Below are positions 7,767 through 15,696 of a stretch of DNA of 64,000 nucleotides, one piece after another. The notes under the pieces are model-generated. The model had not been told where the DNA came from. It did not search any database and worked only from the letters and a program-made list of their open reading frames with translations. Each line of letters starts with the position of its first letter. Within the stretch, counting starts at the first letter, position 1. The translations under genes were made by a program, and so were the position numbers. This DNA comes from a virus, in IMG/VR virus record IMGVR_UViG_3300048837_001089, positions 1 to 64,000 of that record. One strand, 5' to 3'.

Positions 7767-8434
7767 GTCCCACCCCCTATTTGCTGATAAAGGTTGCGTG
7801 CCTGCCGGCGAAGATCGTCGACGGTCGCAGCACTTATGATGGCGTCCTCGACGATGCGCGCCTGCTCCGCGTCCGACTCCTGCCCGACCGGCCCCCTGTG
7901 TCCGGGGCGCTCAAGACGCCATATCGTGCCGCCCAGCCGCTTGAAGTAATCCGCCTCGTAGACGACGGACTCCACCACGATGGGCGCGCGCGGGTTGCGT
8001 TCGCGGGCAAGGATGATTTCCAGCCCCAAGGTCCACGCGACGCCCATTTCCTCGCCCATGAACTTGCCGAAGCGCTCAAGGAAGTGCCGCGGTGCTACGC
8101 CGCCCGGAAGGTATTCGGACGGCTGGTCTTTCAGGTCGCCCCACACCATCCGGTCGCCGTCGCCGCCGACATAATCGAACCAGGCGGCGGCAGCGTGCTT
8201 GCCAGCGTCAAACGCATGAATGCGCTCGAAGCCATATTCTTCCTCCAGCATCGCGGCCACCGTCGACTTGCCCACGTTGCGCTTGCCGGTGAGGCCGATC
8301 ATCGGCGGCCATGTGCGCGGCCTCCGGGTGTTGTCGTTGTCTGGCTGATGGCCCCATGGGCTGTAGAGTTGGTGAGGCGTAGGCTGGGGCTGCGCGCGGT
8401 TTAAGCCATAGCGGCTTGTTCCGGTGTAGGTCAT
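7763..8434 (-). CDS. Deoxynucleoside monophosphate kinase-like P-loop protein
   Basis: 223 residues. A Walker A loop GLTGKRNVGKST lies at about residue 47, after a disordered N-terminus that carries the DNDN motif. Later, ARERNPRAPIVVESVVYEAD and WRLERPGHRGPVGQESD match the lid and base-binding portion of phage dNMP kinases (T4 gp1-like). It would phosphorylate dNMPs to feed viral DNA synthesis. The location at the far end of the late operon, away from replication genes, is unusual for this function. Confidence 0.75.
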   Translation of the reverse strand: MTYTGTSRYGLNRAQPQPTPHQLYSPWGHQPDNDNTRRPRTWPPMIGLTGKRNVGKSTVAAMLEEEYGFERIHAFDAGKHAAAAWFDYVGGDGDRMVWGDLKDQPSEYLPGGVAPRHFLERFGKFMGEEMGVAWTLGLEIILARERNPRAPIVVESVVYEADYFKRLGGTIWRLERPGHRGPVGQESDAEQARIVEDAIISAATVDDLRRQARNLYQQIGGGT

Positions 8435-8670
8435 CCGGCCACCTGTTCGTTGAGGGCGGCTTGAGCGGCGGCCGAGATCGCCGCTGCCATCGTGTCATAG
8501 CCCTCGCCTATCGCGTCCCACGCAGCGTCCACCATCGCGTCTGTCGGCTCACGCATTGCCTCGACAGCAGCGCGAGCCTTGCCGCAAAACAGATTCGGCG
8601 CGTCTTCGTATGGTCTTGCGTCCGCCTTTGCGATTGCCCGCGCCACCCGCTCAATCATGCTCTCGGTCAT
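8431..8670 (-). CDS. Small conserved phage hypothetical protein
   Basis: 79 residues beginning MTESMIERVARAIAKAD, an opening common in phage proteins of this style that carry one amphipathic helix and an AMREPTDAMVDAAWDAI segment. Function unknown. Overlaps both neighbours by four bases. Confidence 0.65.
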   Translation of the reverse strand: MTESMIERVARAIAKADARPYEDAPNLFCGKARAAVEAMREPTDAMVDAAWDAIGEGYDTMAAAISAAAQAALNEQVAG

Positions 8671-9062
8671 GCGGCAATCTCCAAAACCTCAACGCCCGCA
8701 CGGCGGGACCGCTGCACCATGTCGGCCGTGCCGCGCCCGCCAGGAAAGGCAACGACAACATCGGGCTTTCCTTCGTCCAACATCTTCTGATTTCGAATAG
8801 GCCCAGCAGCGCGACCGTCCCGACGCCAGTCTGCGGGAAATTCAAGTACCGGGCACCAGTTGGTTTCCGCCCATCCACAACCGAGAGTATCCGCGCCCCT
8901 CGCCATCCCGCTGATAACAGTCACGTTAGGCAGCCAGTTTGGCTCACCGCTGGAATCGCCTCCGTGATAAAAGCCGCGCTCTTGGCAAATGCGGTCCATC
9001 TCCCGGTAAAGCTTGTCGCGGTCGGCGTAATCCCGCCCGCCGCAGATCAGCACTCGCTTCAT
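8667..9062 (-). CDS. DUF2493 / YspA-type SLOG-fold protein
   Basis: 131 residues. The N-terminus MKRVLICGGRDYADRD and the central ISGMARGADTLGCGWA are the two signature loops of DUF2493; VVVAFPGGRGTADMV completes the Rossmann-like SLOG fold. SLOG-family proteins bind nucleotides or nucleotide-derived signals, but the phage versions have no established reaction. Beside a DUF1937 protein it forms a pair of possible nucleotide-binding accessory proteins. Confidence 0.85.
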   Translation of the reverse strand: MKRVLICGGRDYADRDKLYREMDRICQERGFYHGGDSSGEPNWLPNVTVISGMARGADTLGCGWAETNWCPVLEFPADWRRDGRAAGPIRNQKMLDEGKPDVVVAFPGGRGTADMVQRSRRAGVEVLEIAA

Positions 9063-9328
9063 TCCGCCACCTCCATCACTCGCTCATTCTTCGGCGCCAC
9101 CACCGGCTTGAACCTCGATGCGCGGAACGGCAGGTCGTCGCAATAGCAGGCGGGGTCTGCGCCCCGCTGCAATTCAGCCAGCCGGACGCCGCGGTACGTG
9201 CCGTCTATCGGATGATTCCACTGGCCCACCCATGACACTGTGTAGACCTCGCCGGCTTTTATACCCTGCGGACCGACGCCGTAAGGGAATGCGTCATCGA
9301 CGCAGGCTACTTTGTCTCCGGGTTTCAT
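9059..9328 (-). CDS. Hypothetical small beta-rich protein
   Basis: 89 residues from ATG 9328; a longer frame to 9406 would cover the upstream gene and has no RBS. MKPGDKVACVDDAF and IKAGEVYTVSWVG suggest a small SH3-like barrel. Coupled by ATGA to both neighbours. Function unknown. Confidence 0.6.
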   Translation of the reverse strand: MKPGDKVACVDDAFPYGVGPQGIKAGEVYTVSWVGQWNHPIDGTYRGVRLAELQRGADPACYCDDLPFRASRFKPVVAPKNERVMEVAE

Positions 9329-9525
9329 TGTGGCACCAAGGGGCTGGTGAATGTGACACAGGAGGGCGAGCCGCCGACCGGCTCGGCGAACTCTGGTGCG
9401 TCCCACGCACGCTCGTCATCCTCCGGGATGTCGACCCACTCCTCCCATTCATGTTGCCGGGCGACTGGGATAACGTACCAGTGGCCGCATCCGTCCGTGG
9501 ACATGAAGTATCTATCTTCCATCAC
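9325..9525 (-). CDS. Small hypothetical protein
   Basis: 66 residues, Trp-rich and acidic (HEWEEWVDIPEDDERAW). ATGA overlaps on both sides. Function unknown. Confidence 0.6.
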   Translation of the reverse strand: MMEDRYFMSTDGCGHWYVIPVARQHEWEEWVDIPEDDERAWDAPEFAEPVGGSPSCVTFTSPLVPQ

Positions 9526-9731
9526 GCCGCCTCCTTCCTGTGCAGCGCGCGATGCGCCTGCACAAACTCATCCCAAAACTTCTGCGTGGTTGCGTCCGAA
9601 GAATACAGCGCGCTTCGGACAAGCTTGCCGTCGTGCTCGCCGACAGCATTAAAGGCGCGATGCGCCGCCTCCTCCATCGGCATGGGGCTAACGCCCGCCG
9701 CGATGAGGGCGTTGCTGGTGTAGGGCATCAT
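9522..9731 (-). CDS. Small hypothetical helical protein
   Basis: 69 residues, mostly helical. ATGA overlaps on both sides. Function unknown. Confidence 0.6.
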   Translation of the reverse strand: MMPYTSNALIAAGVSPMPMEEAAHRAFNAVGEHDGKLVRSALYSSDATTQKFWDEFVQAHRALHRKEAA

Positions 9732-10261
9732 GCCACCCTCCTACACGCATGGTTCAACGCTGCCGGCGTCACATAAGCGACGGGCTTGCCGGCACGCCGA
9801 AACTCCTCGATTTCGTACGTCAGCCCGACGCTTTCATCCCATCCGTCCATCTGCAAGACGATAAGCGCCGCCGCCGCGTCTATCATCGGCTGGCACTGGT
9901 CTTTCCAGAAGCTCCAGTCTTCTGGCAACTTGTGCGTCTTGGCGATATAATGCCCATGCACGATAGGGCAGTAGATTCGCAAGCCGCGCGCCATAAGCTG
10001 CCCAGCGGCACGCCCGACGACATAGGCCGCTGCGTCATGGCCAAGCTCGTATTTACTGTATGGGCTGCCGAGATAGAGATAGCCCGGCAGGCGGCCCATA
10101 TCGTCGATGGTGGGGGCGTTGTCGTTGGCAGGTCGCAGCGCGCCCTCGACATGCCAGCGGGCGGCGTCGTCTAGTTCTCCGAAGGTCGTCTCGGCCACGG
10201 TGTCGCGGAGCACATAGCGCTTCTCTATGCTGCACCAATCGAAGTGTTCAAAGCTCGACAT
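9728..10261 (-). CDS. DUF1937 protein (nucleoside 2-deoxyribosyltransferase-like fold)
   Basis: 177 residues from ATG 10261, chosen because a longer frame would run deep into the upstream gene. GYLYLGSPYSKYE opens the domain, IYCPIVHGHYIAKTH and WDESVGLTYEIEEFRRAGKPV match the DUF1937/NDT-like pattern with the Glu in the position of the catalytic residue. An ANDN linker precedes the domain. The family is predicted to act on nucleosides or NAD-like molecules, but no reaction is proven for phage members. Confidence 0.75.
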   Translation of the reverse strand: MSSFEHFDWCSIEKRYVLRDTVAETTFGELDDAARWHVEGALRPANDNAPTIDDMGRLPGYLYLGSPYSKYELGHDAAAYVVGRAAGQLMARGLRIYCPIVHGHYIAKTHKLPEDWSFWKDQCQPMIDAAAALIVLQMDGWDESVGLTYEIEEFRRAGKPVAYVTPAALNHACRRVA

Positions 10262-10880
10262 CTGCATACTCCAGTTCATTGAGGCAGCGGAACAGGGTTC
10301 GACCGGACTTGAACTGCAACGACACATGCCAGTGACCGAAGAACCATTCGCGTGGCTGGTGTAGATGGAGCATCCGCTCCAACGCCTGTCGTGTCCGACT
10401 ACCGTCCTCGATCTTTCGCCGGTTGAGCGCGGCTAGCATTTCGTTGGCAATCGACTCCGGGCAGTCGTGCGTGATGACGATTTCCGGCTTGATGGCCGCA
10501 TAACCGTCAATCATGCGCTCAAGTTCGGCGTAGCTGCATTCCTCGTCCGGCCACCAGTCCCAGCCTTCGGTGCGCCACGCCCTGTCGATGCTGATTGCCC
10601 CGCCTACGCAGTAGACGCCGTCGACAGTCGTGCCGTCCGGGATACAGTAGCGCTGCGTCTTGCACACAGACGGGTTGTCGTGATTGCCTCGGATGAACAG
10701 ATGCCTGCCTTCCGACATGGCGTCGAACGGTGGGTTGGGCATCCAGGTGAAATCTCCGTGCTGTCGCCGAAAACCGACGCCCATGTCGCCGGCCTGGATG
10801 CTGAACGGCACGCCGCGGATGATCTCGCGATACCTGCGGAATTTGCCGTGCACGTCGCCAATGATGCGAACTACGCTCAT
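10248..10880 (-). CDS. Calcineurin-like metallophosphoesterase
   Basis: 210 residues with the complete set of metal-binding motifs: IGDVHGK (residue 7), AGDMG (residue 30), FIRGNHDNP (residue 62), VITHDCP (about residue 136) and FFGHWHVS (near residue 180). This matches bacterial PrpA/phage lambda phosphatase-like enzymes. The substrate is unknown. It overlaps the next upstream phosphoesterase gene by four bases, making a tandem pair. Confidence 0.88.
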   Translation of the reverse strand: MSVVRIIGDVHGKFRRYREIIRGVPFSIQAGDMGVGFRRQHGDFTWMPNPPFDAMSEGRHLFIRGNHDNPSVCKTQRYCIPDGTTVDGVYCVGGAISIDRAWRTEGWDWWPDEECSYAELERMIDGYAAIKPEIVITHDCPESIANEMLAALNRRKIEDGSRTRQALERMLHLHQPREWFFGHWHVSLQFKSGRTLFRCLNELEYADVEL

Positions 10881-12133
10881 GCCGCCCTCACTTGCGGGGT
10901 GTTGTCGTTTGCCGCCACCGGTCCGCCGTCAAGAACGGCTACCCGAACGCGACCGTTCTCGCCGTACAGCCGGTGGTAGCTGATAGCCTGCACAGATCGG
11001 CCCGACAGGAACCCGGCGCCGTAGTGCCATGCGTCCTGCGGGATCGGCGCCTGGTGCGACTCGGCCACGACACCGCCTTCCTCCGCCACGAAACCGGACT
11101 TGTGGTGAACGTGAAACCCATGCGCATAGCGATAGCGCGTCCTACCCCACATCTCAGGGCGGCGGGTCGCCATGATCTGCGGCATGTCCCGCAGCTTCGC
11201 CGCGTGGCCGTGCGTTGCGGCAAGCATGGTCTGCCCGTGTTCATGGTACCAGAAAAGCGATTGGTCGATGTCGACGTGAACACGCGGCTCGTTGCGATAC
11301 CAAGCTTTCAGGAACCACGCGATTGACGGTGCGGTTTCGTCATCGTGATTGCCCTTGAGGTTGCGCACCAGCACGCGGCCATGCCGGTGCAACGCCGCGT
11401 CCACGGTGCGGACCATCATCTCGCCCGCCGTCTCGACAACCTTGGTATGGCGGCCATCGACGTCAAGCACATTGCCCGAGCGCTTCGTGCGATTGTCGTT
11501 GTTGTCGGCGTGGGTCAAGTCTCCCCCGCCCAGCACTATTGCCGTATGGCTGATAGGCGAGCGGGCTATCGTCTCGTCAATCGCCGCCCCGATGACGCGC
11601 GGGCCGATCTTCAAGTCCCAATTCGTCTCTGTCTCCCGCACCCACGCGAACATTCCAACATGCCAATCATTACACGGCACAAGGCAGTGCAAGTCGGCGT
11701 CGCCCAATGAAGAAAGCTTGATGGAGGGGGCGGCAGGCTCATAGTGCTGGAAGCGCTTGGCCAGAATGTCGGCAATGTCGGCGGCCGATGGCGTCTCCCG
11801 CGTTTTCACCCACTTCTGGATGACCCGCCCTTCGGCATCGACAAGTGCGCTGTAGCCCTTGGCGGTGTGCCCGTCCGGCATCTCGAACACTTCGCCCGCC
11901 GCCTTGCCCTGCCGCACCCACGCCTCGCCCTGCTTGCTGGCGATGCTCTTTATCTCGTAGCCCGGCAAGACCGGCTTTGTCCCGAGCAGGCCGCGCTCTG
12001 CGGCGCGCGTAATGCGCTTGTGCGTCGCGCCGTAGGACAGGCCAAGCAAGGCGGCGGTTTTGCGAATGCTGCCCTGCTCGCGGTATGCGACGGCAGCGGA
12101 AGCAATCTGTTCGTCGGTCAATGGAATCGTCAA
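10877..12133 (-). CDS. HTH domain fused to a metallophosphoesterase domain
   Basis: 418 residues. Residues 5-55 form a helix-turn-helix (GSIRKTAALLGLSYGATHKR). The rest is a phosphoesterase: DADLHCLVPCNDWHVG, LGGGDLTHADNND, VRNLKGNHDDE, ATHGHAAK and FHVHHKSGF provide the metal ligands in order, as in Mre11/SbcD-like proteins. It may act on DNA, because of its HTH. The C-terminus has another ANDN motif. Followed by a smaller phosphoesterase. Confidence 0.82.
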   Translation of the reverse strand: MTIPLTDEQIASAAVAYREQGSIRKTAALLGLSYGATHKRITRAAERGLLGTKPVLPGYEIKSIASKQGEAWVRQGKAAGEVFEMPDGHTAKGYSALVDAEGRVIQKWVKTRETPSAADIADILAKRFQHYEPAAPSIKLSSLGDADLHCLVPCNDWHVGMFAWVRETETNWDLKIGPRVIGAAIDETIARSPISHTAIVLGGGDLTHADNNDNRTKRSGNVLDVDGRHTKVVETAGEMMVRTVDAALHRHGRVLVRNLKGNHDDETAPSIAWFLKAWYRNEPRVHVDIDQSLFWYHEHGQTMLAATHGHAAKLRDMPQIMATRRPEMWGRTRYRYAHGFHVHHKSGFVAEEGGVVAESHQAPIPQDAWHYGAGFLSGRSVQAISYHRLYGENGRVRVAVLDGGPVAANDNTPQVRAA

Positions 12134-12180
12134 TGCGTATGTCCTTGTTTCAGACTGCGGCGTCGTTGCAGCCTGCGGTG

Positions 12181-12627
12181 TCAGCCGCCGATCGTGAAGG
12201 CAGGCTGATCCGGTTCTTTCGGCGCGTCACCGCTGACGGGCGGCTCGCCATCGTAACGGACGCCGCCGTTTTCCCCGACTGTGGCAAAGGCTTCGCCTTC
12301 TCCGTCGAGGGCGCCTTGCAGATCGCCGGCACGGGCGGGGCTGTACGGCAGGACGTAATAGATCGGCTCGCCGGAGCCGCTATCGAGCAGGACGTAGATG
12401 GCTCCGCTGTCTGTGGCCGTGGGTACGACGATCTTGGCGCCGACGACCGTATAGTTGCCGGGCGGCGGCGCGGTGAACTGCGGCTGGCCGAGCGGGACGT
12501 ACATCGCAAGCGCGGCAAGCACTGTCATCACAGGCAGCGTCAGGGCCGGGGTGCGCCGCGTCGACACCCATGCGAAGCCGCACAGGAGCAAGGCGAGCGC
12601 CAGCCAGACGGAAGCGATGAGGGTCAT
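12181..12627 (-). CDS. Membrane-anchored hypothetical protein
   Basis: 148 residues from ATG 12627 (a longer frame up to 12921 is low-complexity Arg-rich and rejected). Two hydrophobic segments (residues 2-20 and 27-43) are followed by a soluble C-terminal part with a beta character (YTVVGAKIVVPTATDSG). Function unknown. ATGA overlap with the preceding membrane gene. Part of a run of small membrane genes after the protease/channel module. Confidence 0.6.
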   Translation of the reverse strand: MTLIASVWLALALLLCGFAWVSTRRTPALTLPVMTVLAALAMYVPLGQPQFTAPPPGNYTVVGAKIVVPTATDSGAIYVLLDSGSGEPIYYVLPYSPARAGDLQGALDGEGEAFATVGENGGVRYDGEPPVSGDAPKEPDQPAFTIGG

Positions 12628-12860
12628 GTCAGCGCGCCGTAGACGTATGTTGCCCCGGCGATCCCGCCAACGAGGGCGCACCCCACGATTGAGGAAGCAA
12701 CTCCCATGGTGGCGGCTACGAAGATGCCTGGGTGCCACCACCTGTCGCCATAGTCGTCCAACCAGAGCATGAACCAGTGCATGGCGGTTATGATAACAAA
12801 CACCGCCGCCGCGAGCGTGGCACCAAACGTGGCCACCGCGGCTACCACAGCCAAGATCAT
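12624..12860 (-). CDS. Small membrane protein (two TM helices)
   Basis: 78 residues with hydrophobic stretches at 1-28 and 44-75, joined by a Trp/Asp loop (WLDDYGDRWWHPG). No family recognised. Coupled by ATGA to both neighbours. Confidence 0.6.
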   Translation of the reverse strand: MILAVVAAVATFGATLAAAVFVIITAMHWFMLWLDDYGDRWWHPGIFVAATMGVASSIVGCALVGGIAGATYVYGALT

Positions 12861-12955
12861 TCCCCGCCTCCATTGATTGCGCCGTAGGCAAGTACCCAGG
12901 CGGCCAGTAGCGTGACGCCAACGAAGGCGATGCTTGTTGTGATGAGCAGGGTCAT
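12857..12955 (-). CDS. Very small membrane protein (32 aa)
   Basis: 32 residues, MTLLITTSIAFVGVTLLAAW then a short polar tail. A single TM helix. The start and stop both show ATGA overlaps with neighbours (12952-12955 and 12857-12860), which strongly supports translation despite the size. Function unknown. Confidence 0.6.
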   Translation of the reverse strand: MTLLITTSIAFVGVTLLAAWVLAYGAINGGGE

Positions 12956-13167
12956 TGGACGCGCTCCTTCAGCATGGCGTCGGCCATTCGATAAGATGCA
13001 GTGGCGACGAGCGATGCGGATTCTTCGGGGGTCGAAACCTGCGCGGCTGCTAGTCCGCCCACGATTGCGGCGGCAGTCTGCCCCGCAAACCAGTCGCGGA
13101 GGGGCAGGCCATCAATCGCTGCTGTGCTCCCTAGCCTCAAAGTCAAATTGCCATCTACCGTGCTCAT
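12952..13167 (-). CDS. Conserved phage hypothetical protein
   Basis: 71 residues. LPLRDWFAGQTAAAIVGGL and SYRMADAMLKERV match a small phage protein pattern seen widely (xLRDYFAxxAL...YxxADAML). Function unknown. ATGA overlap with the ExbD-like gene upstream. Confidence 0.7.
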   Translation of the reverse strand: MSTVDGNLTLRLGSTAAIDGLPLRDWFAGQTAAAIVGGLAAAQVSTPEESASLVATASYRMADAMLKERVQ

Positions 13168-13742
13168 TTCCTCGAACTCCTCAAAGCCTTGAATACGTTG
13201 TTCACCGAGCCGGGCACGACCTGTCCGCGCTCGTCCAATTTAAAGCGGATGACCGTCCGTTCTTGCTGGTAGCGAAGCTCCAACTCAGTCGACACCAGGA
13301 GCTTCATGCTGTCGGCCGACCGGCCGAGAGACACTTCGACGTAGACCTTCGTCGTGCCAAACGGCAGCGAATAGCCGTGGATGTTCACGACGTACTCGCC
13401 GGCCGGCGTCGCTCGCGCGAAGGCATTCTCCATATTCAGCGGCGACATATCACCGTCGACACCGGTGTCGTCACGCAACAGGCTGAACAGCTTGCCCGCC
13501 TTGTTGCTGTAGCCAACCGCGATCGGCTCGCCCGGCCCCGAAACCCACAGGTCCACGTCTGCCGGCCCATCAGGCCACGCGATGGCAATAGCGATTGAAC
13601 CGGGCGGCTTGACCGCGTTGGTGCTTGCGACGGGCGGATTGAGGCTTGGTAGGATCAACACAGCCAAAGCCATGAACGTGAAGCTGCCAATGAGTAGTTG
13701 GTCGACGAATGCCCAAAGCCACGAATCAGATGGGCGCCGCAC
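13164..13742 (-). CDS. ExbD/MotB-like membrane partner with a periplasmic beta domain
   Basis: 192 residues. A single TM helix near the N-terminus (about 12-32) begins AFVDQLLIGSFTFMA; the Asp at position 14, just inside the helix, is where ExbD, TolR and MotB keep their proton-carrying Asp. The rest is a soluble domain with DVDLWVSGPGEPIAVGYSN, which has the look of a beta-sandwich ligand-binding domain rather than an OmpA or ExbD C-domain. It follows the ExbB/MotA-like gene by one base, so the two probably form a proton-driven complex in the inner membrane. Similarity is by topology and key residue only. Confidence 0.6.
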   Translation of the reverse strand: MRRPSDSWLWAFVDQLLIGSFTFMALAVLILPSLNPPVASTNAVKPPGSIAIAIAWPDGPADVDLWVSGPGEPIAVGYSNKAGKLFSLLRDDTGVDGDMSPLNMENAFARATPAGEYVVNIHGYSLPFGTTKVYVEVSLGRSADSMKLLVSTELELRYQQERTVIRFKLDERGQVVPGSVNNVFKALRSSRK

Positions 13743-13743
13743 G

Positions 13744-14181
13744 TCAGGCGCCCCGCAACTGAAGCGTCGTGTTGACGATCCGAACGTTGACCATCATCCA
13801 AAGCGCTAGAATCAGCCCCACAAGCGTAGAACCGAAGGCGGTCCCTGCCCCGGCAAGAAGGTTTGCGCCCGCTTCGGCCGCGCGAGCCGGTTCGCTCAAC
13901 GCCGACGGGTCAATGCCGGCGAACGCTTGCAACATCCCCCACGCATTGCCGATGATTCCGATGACGAACAGCGCCTTGACGAAATCGTCCAGATGCTCGG
14001 CTTTCAGCAGTGCGGCGGCCCCACGAGTAATAGACAAGAACGCCGACACGACGCCCGCGGCAAACACGCCGGACAGCAGCCACACTGCGCCGTGGTCGTA
14101 GAACCGGTCTAGCTGACCGAGCCACCACGCCCATGCGACGACACATGCGCCTGCGAAATTCGCTATGAAAAGGCGGATCAC
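13744..14181 (-). CDS. MotA/TolQ/ExbB-like proton channel subunit
   Basis: 145 residues from a GTG at 14181 that overlaps the protease stop (GTGA); an ATG at 14211 is the alternative. Four hydrophobic segments. The last two carry the family signature: ALFVIGIIGNAWGMLQAF, an acidic/Ala loop, then GAGTAFGSTLVGLILALW, the channel-lining pair of MotA/TolQ/ExbB proteins. In bacteria these subunits convert proton flow into work with an ExbD/MotB partner, here encoded next. It is shorter than usual, lacking the large cytoplasmic domain of MotA. Confidence 0.7.
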   Translation of the reverse strand: MIRLFIANFAGACVVAWAWWLGQLDRFYDHGAVWLLSGVFAAGVVSAFLSITRGAAALLKAEHLDDFVKALFVIGIIGNAWGMLQAFAGIDPSALSEPARAAEAGANLLAGAGTAFGSTLVGLILALWMMVNVRIVNTTLQLRGA

Positions 14182-14846
14182 GTCGTCACCGCCCGGCCAA
14201 TGAGCCCGCACACCACGCTTGCGGGGACGGCCAGCCCCAGCCCGCCACCTGGGCTCGTGCCGACGACGCCCACCGTAATGCCCACCACGTCGCCATCGGC
14301 GTCGTATACCGGCCCGCCAGACATGCCCTGCATGGTCGTAGCGTCCATGGCGAACACAGTCCGCCAGAAGCCGGTGACCTCACGCTCGCCGCCTGACACG
14401 TATCCGCGCATGGCGATGAACTCGACTCCGACCGGATTGCCTACGGCTGTAATCGCCTCCCCTACTTCCGGCGAGCGGCATTCAAGGCGCGCTTCCGCGA
14501 AACGCTTTGCGCTAGCTGGTCGGATGGCCGCGATGTCGTAAGCGGTGTTGACCCACAAGACTTCGCCGGTCTGCACGTCGCCGACATCGCTGCGCAGCTT
14601 CACCTCTCTTGCGCCGTACACGACATGCGCCGCGGTGATTATGATGCCGTTGCCGATGTAGACGCCGGAGCCCAGCCCGTCCGCCAGCTCAACGCGGACA
14701 TCCGCGGAGCCGGTGGCGGATGCCGCTGCTACGCCGATTTCGTGCGGCTTGTCTTTCGTGGAGTGTCTCGTCGGGCCGGAACAGGCGCACAGCGCGCCGA
14801 CAATAATGGCTCCGGCCGCCAGTCTGGCGGCAAGCAAAAGGCGCAT
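14178..14846 (-). CDS. Lipoprotein trypsin-like serine protease
   Basis: 222 residues. An N-terminal signal with a lipobox (GALCACSG, Cys about residue 22) implies lipid anchoring in the cell envelope. A chymotrypsin-fold catalytic triad is visible: IITAAHVVYG (His), NTAYDIAAIRP (Asp) and MQGMSGGPVYDADG (Ser), followed by VVGITVGVV. DegP/HtrA-like but without PDZ domains. It is the first gene of a separate transcription unit: a terminator lies upstream at 14993-15025 and a conserved 38-bp element at 14932-14969. It is coupled to the ExbB-like gene. Confidence 0.82.
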   Translation of the reverse strand: MRLLLAARLAAGAIIVGALCACSGPTRHSTKDKPHEIGVAAASATGSADVRVELADGLGSGVYIGNGIIITAAHVVYGAREVKLRSDVGDVQTGEVLWVNTAYDIAAIRPASAKRFAEARLECRSPEVGEAITAVGNPVGVEFIAMRGYVSGGEREVTGFWRTVFAMDATTMQGMSGGPVYDADGDVVGITVGVVGTSPGGGLGLAVPASVVCGLIGRAVTT

Positions 14847-14931
14847 GGGTTCAAGCCCTGTCCTGATAGCGTTCGGGGTTTCGTCGCCGGGTAATGGCGG
14901 AAAGGACGGTGCGTTTCGCCTGTCCTAATTA

Positions 14932-14969
14932 TGATTACGGGTAATTTGATTCTGGAACGCAAGCGGTTT
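14932..14969 (-). promoter_or_regulatory. Copy 1 of a 38-bp upstream element (candidate promoter/operator)
   Basis: Contains TGATTACGGGTAATTTGAT (14932-14950) and GCAAGCGGTTT (14959-14969) with 6 bases less conserved between. The palindrome ATTACGGGTAAT lies within. The same arrangement at the same spacing is found at 59817-59854 (34 of 38 bases identical). Both copies lie in non-coding DNA upstream of a - strand gene, here the serine protease. Confidence 0.6.
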
Positions 14970-14992
14970 CTGGCCGAGGGCGCAGAAACAAC

Positions 14993-15025
14993 AAAAAAAG
15001 CCCGCTTCCGGTTAGGGAAGCGGGC
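14993..15025 (-). terminator. Rho-independent terminator inside the late region
   Basis: GCCCGCTTCC (15000-15009) pairs with GGAAGCGGGC (15016-15025); on the - strand the stem is followed by seven T (14993-14999). It separates the lysis genes upstream from the protease/channel module downstream. Confidence 0.88.
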
Positions 15026-15100
15026 GTAAAGCACGTGCTGCATGGCCTTGAGGTCGGCGAAAGCCGGCACAGCAGGACAACAGCTATAGTGTTCTTATTA

Positions 15101-15394
15101 TTATGTCGTGCCCCGCCGGGCGGCAGGCCGTGATTCCAGTATGCGGTCGAGCCGCGTATTGATGCCGTCCACACGGTCGGCGACATGCTCGATGGACTTC
15201 ATCAGCAAGGCCGTCTGCTCCTGCATCCCGGCCTTGGTCACGTAGGTCTCGGCGGTATGGAGGCGGTGCGCGTCCAGATTGGATTGCGCAACCTCGCCCT
15301 TCTTGCCGGCCTTTTCAATCAAGTCCCACATGCGCCAGAAAGCGCCCGTGATGGCGGTCAGTACCGCCAGCGCAATGCCGATCTCGATACTCAC
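15101..15394 (-). CDS. Small membrane protein with coiled coil (phage lysis-region protein)
   Basis: 97 residues: an N-terminal TM helix (about 4-22, IALAVLTAITGAFWRMW) followed by a soluble helical tail with heptad character. XhlA-like proteins share this plan, but the match is by topology only. It follows Rz1 with an ATGA overlap and ends before the terminator. Confidence 0.65.
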   Translation of the reverse strand: MSIEIGIALAVLTAITGAFWRMWDLIEKAGKKGEVAQSNLDAHRLHTAETYVTKAGMQEQTALLMKSIEHVADRVDGINTRLDRILESRPAARRGTT

Positions 15395-15696
15395 AGCACG
15401 CGCCCTTCGCGTATCGCCTTGTCGCGCTCCTGGTAGTAATCCCGCAGCGCCTTGTGCCGCTTGCCACAGTCAATGAGCGCCTTGCGATCCGTAATCCACA
15501 ACCGCTCGACATCGCGCTGCGTCAGCGTGCCCTTCGGCAGCCGTATCGGGCCGAGGCAGTCCTTGATCACCGACAAGTCCGGCTCAAGCAATTGCGGCGG
15601 CGGCAACGGCACATACCTAATGGATGGAGTCGACACGCAGCCGGCTGTCGTCAGACAGGCAAACGCGGTCGCGATCTGGATCAGCGTCAGCCTCAT
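15391..15696 (-). CDS. Rz1: Rz1-like outer-membrane spanin lipoprotein
   Basis: 101 residues from ATG 15696, inside the 3' end of the Rz gene in another frame (80-base overlap). A lipoprotein signal with TTAGCVST at about residue 19 (Cys lipidation site) and a Pro-rich segment (PLPPPQLLEP) are typical of Rz1. The C-terminal part is longer than lambda Rz1. With Rz it would fuse inner and outer membranes in the last step of lysis. Confidence 0.8.
   Translation of the reverse strand: MRLTLIQIATAFACLTTAGCVSTPSIRYVPLPPPQLLEPDLSVIKDCLGPIRLPKGTLTQRDVERLWITDRKALIDCGKRHKALRDYYQERDKAIREGRVL

Noticed and set aside
14862-14910. GGGGTTTCG with flanking short inverted repeat upstream of the protease
   Set aside because: Core-like motif, but the 9-base spacing before TGG and the arms do not match the stem-loop grammar.
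14729-15186. - strand frames across the terminator at 14993-15025
   Set aside because: They run through a strong rho-independent terminator and lack RBS and protein-like composition.
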